Below, in pieces: positions 59,015 to 64,000 of a DNA stretch of 64,000 nt. The stretch spans positions 62,001 through 126,000 of the forward strand of contig CAVWFH010000008.1 of the NCBI GenBank assembly GCA_963754065.1, in the 5' to 3' direction. The notes beneath the pieces were generated by a model. The model was not told the DNA's origin, made no database searches, and saw only the letters and a list, made by a program, of their open reading frames with translations. The stretch comes from JALORV01 sp963754065 (GTDB taxonomy: Bacteria; Pseudomonadota; Gammaproteobacteria; Burkholderiales; Burkholderiaceae_F). The stretch's first letter is position 1; the number at the start of each line of letters is the position of its first letter. A program made the translations under genes and the position numbers.

Positions 59015-59815
59015 CTATTTGAGGAGTGCGACCAACCGGCCCGCGATGGAGACCCACGCGTCACTCTGAGCGAGAGCGATCCGCCCTGGTACCGCCGCGA
59101 TCACCAGCGCCGCCCCCCAGCCGAACGCCGGATGCAGTCGGCGATTGCGCACGGTATCGATCGCTACGACAAGGAGCACGCAGGTGATCGTCACCCCGAA
59201 AAATGCGGGTAAGCCGATCTGTTTGAGCGCGTCGATCGGTAACCGCGCCACCGCTGGCGTCAGCATGCCCACCGTGGCGAGCAGCATCAGCCTCTTGTGC
59301 GTGGCGCTCCTGCGTCGCATCGCAAGCGCGGTCCCCACCAGTGTCGAAAATACGAGAAGATCGACCAGCGGGATCGCCAGAAACATCAGCGGCGTCACCT
59401 TCGGCGTGGGCGTAAAGCCGCGCCGCGCGGCTTCGAGAGCGGCGGCCGCGCCAATGATGACCAGCAAGACCGCAACGCCGGCGCCAGCGACACCGAGCCG
59501 ACGATGCAGATCGGTACGTCCAAACTCAACGAGCGCCGTCTGCACGAAAAGTAGCGCTATCCAGGTGGACATGATGAGTCCATGCGCGAACAGCAGATTC
59601 GACAGGGGCGGTGTGCCGAACAAGCCCTTCAGATAGAACGTCGGCGCAAATCCGGCAAAGACGACTACTAGGACGAGTAGCAAGCCAACGACGAACAGAG
59701 GCCGGTCGGGTCGCGGGGCGCGTACTAATGACGGTGTGATGACGGGTGTGGCAGACACAGCGGATCTTTTCACGACGATGCGGCGGACACGATCTTTGCA
59801 CCCAAAGGGTCTCAC
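59015..59815 (-). CDS. Multi-pass membrane protein
   Basis: The product has up to 266 residues and about seven hydrophobic helices. HRRLGVAGAGV and THKRLMLLATVGM resemble the paired His motifs of the DUF2306-like protein at 19.1-19.8 kb, suggesting a distant relation. The ATG at 59815 may be too early; a GTG at 59773 gives a more typical start before SAVSATPVITPSL. Function unknown. Confidence 0.65.
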   Translation of the reverse strand: MRPFGCKDRVRRIVVKRSAVSATPVITPSLVRAPRPDRPLFVVGLLLVLVVVFAGFAPTFYLKGLFGTPPLSNLLFAHGLIMSTWIALLFVQTALVEFGRTDLHRRLGVAGAGVAVLLVIIGAAAALEAARRGFTPTPKVTPLMFLAIPLVDLLVFSTLVGTALAMRRRSATHKRLMLLATVGMLTPAVARLPIDALKQIGLPAFFGVTITCVLLVVAIDTVRNRRLHPAFGWGAALVIAAVPGRIALAQSDAWVSIAGRLVALLK

Positions 59816-60159
59816 GTCCAGCAGCTACTTGGTAGCCGCGAACTGGGTTCCGCTTGGCGATCTCGACCCCCAGGACTCTCACCGACACGGCTAGGGTAGG
59901 CAATTGACTGAGCCTGAATCTACTTACCCGATTTCGTTTTCAGGTAATGCAGGCTAACCGACTGAAGCTTGCGATGCTGTCAAAGGAGTGATGTGGCCTC
60001 GGCGGCTCAAGTGCAAGTCTCGAACGCGCGCTCGGCGTGCCTTTGAAGCAATCGCCCGGGATGATCGTCGTAAACAGTCCGCTAACATGGTCGACTGAAG
60101 CGACGAGGGCTTAACCGCCGCTCGAACACTCTCCACTCTACGAAAACTCTGAGGACTCG
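59816..60159. other. Intergenic region, divergent promoters expected
   Basis: About 340 bases between the minus-strand membrane protein and the plus-strand transporter. I see no frame with a ribosome binding site and no inverted repeat worth naming. GAGGA at about 60152 serves the transporter gene. Confidence 0.4.
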
Positions 60160-61326
60160 ATGAACCCGGTACTGGCATTCACTGTCATCATGGCCATCTG
60201 GACGGTGAGCGATTTTCTGTCCGCGAAGTCCAAGGGGCTCGTCTCGTCCCTGTTCGTCGCTTCTCTTATCTTCCTCGTCGGCTTCCTGACCGGGTTGTTT
60301 CCGCCGGATCTGCTGACCAGTTCTTCGCTGCTCGCGTTTGCAGGGGTCGTGGTCGGATTCGTGATCGTCCACCTCGGTACCGTCATCAGCATCGACGACT
60401 TCATCAAGCAGTGGCGGACGGTTCTAACGGGCATCGGCGCCGTCGGCGGCGTCGCGGCTGCGCTGTTCTTCATCGGTTCGATGTTCAAAGGATCGGATTA
60501 CGTCATCGCGGCCATCGGCGCCATCAGTGGAGGCACCGTCTCCGTCGTCATCATTCAGGAAGCGGCATTGGCCGTGGGCCTGGCGACCGTCGCCGTGTTT
60601 CCGGTCCTCATTGCTGCGCTTCAGGGGCTGGTCGGTTTCCCGCTGACGTCGATCATCCTGCGCAAGGAGGCGTTGCGCCTCAGGGACGAGTACCGCGCGG
60701 GCAACCTCGCACCGGCCCAGGAGGGCAAGGCGGGCGCCGAGACCAAGTCCAGGCTCCCCGCCGTTTTCCAGTCCACCGTGGGCACGCTCTTCGTGGTCGG
60801 TGTCACAGTGCTCGTTGCCCGTTTCATCAGCGACATCACGGACGGAAACCTCAACACTTTCGTGGTCGCCCTGATTCTGGGGGTCCTGTTGCGCTGGGCA
60901 CGCATCTTCAAGCCGTCCGTACTCAGCGGAATCGACGCCTATGGACTGATGATCACCGCCGTCCTCATCCTGGTGTTCGGCCCGCTCGCGACGGTGACAC
61001 TTGGCGACCTGCGCGCGCTCGCCGTGCCTCTGGCCGTCGCCTTTGTCGTGGGGGTAGCGGGAATCGTCGCGGCTTCAGTTCTCGTTGGCAAGCTGTTCGG
61101 GTTCAGCGCCGCGATGTCGGTCGGCATCGGCCTCACTGCTCTGTACGGTTTCCCGGGAACGCTGCTGTTGAGTCAGGAGGCTGCCAAAGCTGTCGGTGAA
61201 ACGGAAGAAGAGGTCAAGGCCATCGAAGCGGAAATTCTGCCGCGGATGGTGGTGGCCGGCTTTGCAACAGTGACCATCACCTCGGTCATTGTGACCGGCA
61301 TCATCGCCAGCGGCATCGGCAGGTGA
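60160..61326 (+). CDS. Predicted transporter, GltS-like membrane protein
   Basis: The product has 388 residues and about ten to eleven helices in two halves separated by a charged loop (about residues 170-200). Each half contains a Gly-rich broken helix: GAISGGTVSVVIIQEAALAVG and GIGLTALYGFPGTLLLSQEA, as in GltS/BASS-type ion-coupled carriers. The opening MNPVLAFTVIMAIWTVSDFLS is characteristic of an uncharacterised group of this superfamily. The substrate is unknown. Confidence 0.68.
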   Translation: MNPVLAFTVIMAIWTVSDFLSAKSKGLVSSLFVASLIFLVGFLTGLFPPDLLTSSSLLAFAGVVVGFVIVHLGTVISIDDFIKQWRTVLTGIGAVGGVAAALFFIGSMFKGSDYVIAAIGAISGGTVSVVIIQEAALAVGLATVAVFPVLIAALQGLVGFPLTSIILRKEALRLRDEYRAGNLAPAQEGKAGAETKSRLPAVFQSTVGTLFVVGVTVLVARFISDITDGNLNTFVVALILGVLLRWARIFKPSVLSGIDAYGLMITAVLILVFGPLATVTLGDLRALAVPLAVAFVVGVAGIVAASVLVGKLFGFSAAMSVGIGLTALYGFPGTLLLSQEAAKAVGETEEEVKAIEAEILPRMVVAGFATVTITSVIVTGIIASGIGR

Positions 61327-61394
61327 GCGAAGCTTTCAGAACCCGCCGAGTCCGACAAAGCGGGCCTGGCGGTTCGCTTTTCCCCCGGTAGACG

Positions 61395-61817
61395 CTACTG
61401 CTGCGGGCGGGGATATGGCCCGCGGGTCGCTCCCCATAGCCACCCACAGGACTCCGGTGTCTTGCAGCCGACCCGCTGCCAGGACTCACTGCCCGGCGGA
61501 GTGGTCGGCGTCGGCGTCGGTGGCATCAGCGCGCAACTGGATCCCATCGCCCCGCAAGCAATCATCGTGGTCCACAGGAGCGCAAGCGACTGGGTGCGCG
61601 ACCATCCGGGCGATTCCAATTCGGATCGGAGTGACAACGGACTTTCGCTGCGTACGGTAGGCGCCAGGCGCTCGGCGCCCTGCGATGTCAGCACAAGGGA
61701 CGGGGACCTTTGGCTCGGCAACGAATGAAGATCGGTCCGTGCATCCACGTCCTGTGCGGCGCCGACGACCGGGGTTGAGACAAGTACGGCCAGACAGATC
61801 GTGGCAAGGAGGTTCAT
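61395..61817 (-). CDS. Exported protein of unknown function
   Basis: The ATG at 61817 is preceded by GGAG-like sequence. The product has 140 residues, a signal peptide (LLATICLAVLVSTPVVGAAQ), a Ser/Leu-rich middle, and a hydrophobic stretch with the Cys pair ACGAMGSSCALMPP, then two more Cys near the end. It starts five bases after the lipoprotein gene stop and is probably in the same operon as the MCE genes. No family recognised. Confidence 0.5.
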   Translation of the reverse strand: MNLLATICLAVLVSTPVVGAAQDVDARTDLHSLPSQRSPSLVLTSQGAERLAPTVRSESPLSLRSELESPGWSRTQSLALLWTTMIACGAMGSSCALMPPTPTPTTPPGSESWQRVGCKTPESCGWLWGATRGPYPRPQQ

Positions 61818-61822
61818 TGCAG

Positions 61823-62497
61823 TTACGAGCCGCCTGCGAGCGCGATGCGCCGGCGCAGTTGCTCGGCGGTGGCCGTATCTCCGGCCTTCTCCGCCAAAGC
61901 GAGCTGCACTCCCAGCCATGCCAGCAGCGGTCGACGCCATCCCTGTGCTGATGCGGTGTCGACGGCAAGCGCAATCGCGGCCGGACTTGCACGGCCGTCC
62001 TTGAACAGCACAGCGGTCGCGACCAGCCGCCCCAGCGGATCATCGATGGACTTCAGCGCCGCGACGGCTGCGTCCTCACTGAGTCCCGGTGCGGCGATGG
62101 GTCGATGCTGTTCCGGCAGGAGTGCGATGTCCGACGCTTGCACCCGGCCGGCAAGGTAGTCGGCATATGCCTGTTCGGCGGCAGATGCATCGGGCCGCAA
62201 TTTTTCGAAGCCCTCGCACGGTCCAACATCCAACGACGCGGTGCGCACGGCGCAGCGAGTCAGCTCCACCAATGCGACCTGGTCCGCACGACCGGTGCGT
62301 GCGAGTTCTCGGCGGGCGAGATCGAATTCGGTCGTCGCGACCTGGGTGTCGCCGACCAGATAGGCGCTGATCGCGCGATCCAGCGCTGCGCGGGCGTTGG
62401 CCTGCCAGTCAGGCGCAGGCGGGCTGCCTGCGCAAGCAGCCAGCAACATGACGACGGCAAGCCATCCCGCTCGGACCATGCGTTCGATGAAGCTCAT
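61823..62497 (-). CDS. Lipoprotein with helical repeats, MCE operon
   Basis: The product has 224 residues. The signal peptide carries lipobox LLAAC, so it should be lipid-anchored. The mature part is alpha-helical with TPR-like pairing (YLVGDTQVATTEFDLARREL, LGVQLALAEKAGDTATAEQL). It overlaps the MCE gene by four bases (ATGA), so it is likely an accessory of that transporter. It does not look like the usual PqiC/MlaB accessory proteins. Confidence 0.62.
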   Translation of the reverse strand: MSFIERMVRAGWLAVVMLLAACAGSPPAPDWQANARAALDRAISAYLVGDTQVATTEFDLARRELARTGRADQVALVELTRCAVRTASLDVGPCEGFEKLRPDASAAEQAYADYLAGRVQASDIALLPEQHRPIAAPGLSEDAAVAALKSIDDPLGRLVATAVLFKDGRASPAAIALAVDTASAQGWRRPLLAWLGVQLALAEKAGDTATAEQLRRRIALAGGS

Positions 62498-63453
62498 GGC
62501 AGCTTGATCTCCGCCGGCTTTGCAAACGGCCAGCGTCGATTGACCTCGTCGATCATGCGACTGACCTTGCGCAGGTTCGCGTCAATCTCGGCGCGCAGCT
62601 GGTTCAGGTCGGTCGATGCCGCGCGTGCGTTGCCGGCGATCGCCTGCGCGTCGACCAGGATCGCGTCGATCTTCTTCAGGCTCTCGCGCGCCTCCAGCAG
62701 CGCGGCATTGAGCTGAACGACGGCGGCGCGCGCTTCGGGCATCAGGCCTTCGGCACCGAAGACCTGCTGGTCGGCCTTGGCGGCCAGGCTGTCGATGCGC
62801 GCCAGCAGGGTGTTCGTGCGATCGAGCGCAATGACCAGCTTCTGCGCGTCGGCCTCATTGCCGAAGAGCAGCCCGAGTGCGCCGCGCGGCCCCTTCATTT
62901 TCTCGGTCGCGCTCTGCACATTGCCGAGCGTCGTCGCCAGCGCCGAGTCTTCCGAGGTAAGGCGTGAGAGGTTCCGGATCAGCTCGCGCGTCTCGGAGAC
63001 GAGGCGCGGAATCTCCGCGGTGGCATCCCCGACCAGTACCTTGCGTTCGGCGCCGTCGGGCAGCTGGGGATCGGTCAGCACGCCGCTGAATGCGCGCAGG
63101 TTGGTGTTGCCGACCAGTCCGCGCGTCAGCGTGAACACGCTCGACTCGCGCAACCAGCGGGCATCCTTGCGCGGCACGTCGATCATGATGTGCGTGACGC
63201 CGTCTGCCGTCAGTTCGATCTTTCGCACCCGTCCGATCGGAAAGCCCGAGAAGGTGAGATCCATGCCGACGGTGACGCCCTCCGCGTCGTCGGCGATCAG
63301 CACCAGGCGCTGCGACGGCTGGAACACGCCGCGCGCATACAGCAGATACGCCGCCGAAGCCGCCACCAGCAGCACCAGCAGGCCGACCAGCAGCGCCGCT
63401 CGCAGCTCCAACGATTCGGACGTGCGCGGCGTTGCGGCGGGTTCGTCGTTCAT
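62494..63453 (-). CDS. MCE/MlaD-family protein
   Basis: The product has 319 residues. One N-terminal membrane helix (ALLVGLLVLLVAASAAYLLY) is followed by an MCE domain, with LTFSGFPIGRVRKIEL and GVTHIMIDVPRKD. The C-terminal half is a long helical region (about 190-305) like the helical bundles of PqiB/LetB-type MCE proteins. It forms hexameric channels for phospholipid transport between membranes. It begins ten bases after the permease gene. Confidence 0.88.
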   Translation of the reverse strand: MNDEPAATPRTSESLELRAALLVGLLVLLVAASAAYLLYARGVFQPSQRLVLIADDAEGVTVGMDLTFSGFPIGRVRKIELTADGVTHIMIDVPRKDARWLRESSVFTLTRGLVGNTNLRAFSGVLTDPQLPDGAERKVLVGDATAEIPRLVSETRELIRNLSRLTSEDSALATTLGNVQSATEKMKGPRGALGLLFGNEADAQKLVIALDRTNTLLARIDSLAAKADQQVFGAEGLMPEARAAVVQLNAALLEARESLKKIDAILVDAQAIAGNARAASTDLNQLRAEIDANLRKVSRMIDEVNRRWPFAKPAEIKLP

Positions 63454-63463
63454 CGGATCGGTC

Positions 63464-64000
63464 TCAGTAGTAGTTGAACACGAGCGCGGCGATCTCGATC
63501 AGCAGGATCATGGAGAACAAGCGCACCAGCCCGCGCAGCTCGGCGCTGGTGCGCAGTCGGGGGTTGGGGCGATCGTAGAGAACCGAGGCGATCGGAATCA
63601 ATCCCACGGCGAGGCTGAATCCCAGCGTCTTGGCCGCGAAGATCAGCGTGACTGCCGGATTGAATACCCGGCCAAAGGTTCGCGTGTAGCCCGCCAGCCC
63701 GCCGGTGGTCACTCCGTGGACCCACAGGTAGGCCAGCACCGCGGTCACGACACAGCTGACGGTGGCGAGCAGCAGTACGGAGAACATGCCCGAGGTGACG
63801 CGCGGCAGGATCTCGCGCTGCAACGGGACCGCGCCGTCGGCCGCGGGCGTGCCCAATGCGCCCTGCGCGCCCAACGCCGCGACCTCCGCTGCGTTCGGCA
63901 GGGCACAGCGCAGCGCGACGAACATCGCGGCCGTCAGCGGTATCAGTTCCAGCACCAGCACACGCACGACCATTTCGAGCGCATAGCGCGACAGCCCGTA
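63464..64000 (-). CDS. MlaE-family ABC transporter permease (partial, cut by window edge)
   Basis: The C-terminal 178 or so residues of an MlaE-type permease: LVLELIPLTAAMFVALRCA, an inserted loop, and SCVVTAVLAYLWVHGVTTGG with GYTRTFGRVFNPAVTLIF. The frame is open through 64000, so the N-terminus lies outside. With the MCE gene it forms an inner-membrane lipid transport complex; the ATPase is presumably upstream of the permease. Confidence 0.85.
   Translation of the reverse strand, partial: YGLSRYALEMVVRVLVLELIPLTAAMFVALRCALPNAAEVAALGAQGALGTPAADGAVPLQREILPRVTSGMFSVLLLATVSCVVTAVLAYLWVHGVTTGGLAGYTRTFGRVFNPAVTLIFAAKTLGFSLAVGLIPIASVLYDRPNPRLRTSAELRGLVRLFSMILLIEIAALVFNYY

Overview
The window is G+C-rich (about two thirds by eye) chromosomal DNA. 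It most likely comes from a betaproteobacterium, probably Burkholderiales. Supporting this are a Bug/TctC-type tricarboxylate receptor, a DUF4148 protein, a tandem glycine riboswitch in front of gcvTHP, and several short exported proteins of Burkholderiales type. I saw no tRNA, rRNA, CRISPR array, insertion sequence or phage gene. Gene density is high and most genes are metabolic or envelope-related.

Layout. 0.2-6.5 kb: a GYD protein, a FadF-like membrane Fe-S oxidoreductase, and two exported proteins of unknown role, one with ankyrin repeats. 6.7-13.4 kb: a seven-gene minus-strand operon that encodes a complete dedicated type II fatty acid synthase: a phosphopantetheinyl transferase fused to a LpxL-like acyltransferase, a KS-beta/KS-alpha pair, a double-hotdog dehydratase, an AcpXL-like carrier protein, a FabG ketoreductase and a FabL-like enoyl reductase. 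I infer that it makes a special (long?) acyl chain and attaches it to a lipid. 13.7-28 kb: miscellaneous transporters, SDR, HNH, metallo-hydrolase, S41-like, Bug receptor, D-threonine-aldolase-like, dcd and FecR-like genes, plus short exported proteins. 28-38 kb: amino acid metabolism (Orn/Lys/Arg decarboxylase, L-threonine aldolase, riboswitch-controlled gcvT-gcvH-gcvP).

38-45.6 kb holds what I consider the most interesting system. It contains an ECF sigma factor of the TIGR02999 type, two tandem Ser/Thr kinase-TPR genes, and three short (about 57 aa) exported paralogous peptides; a fourth paralogue lies at 21.1 kb. The first kinase gene and all three local peptide genes are preceded by the same two-block promoter-like motif, TGTCCGSTTT-N13-CGTC. 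I propose that this is the sigma factor's regulon. 45.8-64 kb: a TonB-dependent receptor, a dihaem cytochrome c, sdaA, an alpha/beta hydrolase, a thyA-Rieske-folA operon, an acyl-CoA synthetase overlapping an ILVBL/HACL2-like lyase (possible alpha-oxidation pair), membrane proteins, and an MCE (Mla-like) lipid transport operon that runs off the right edge.

Caution for the reader: at least a dozen genes are broken in frame although homology continues uninterrupted in the next frame. In almost every case the defect equals exactly one extra base, usually not in a homopolymer. Residual insertion-type sequencing error is the simplest explanation. I therefore describe these loci as single genes spanning the break. 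Loci with several breaks are typed as pseudogene only because the printed frame is not open.
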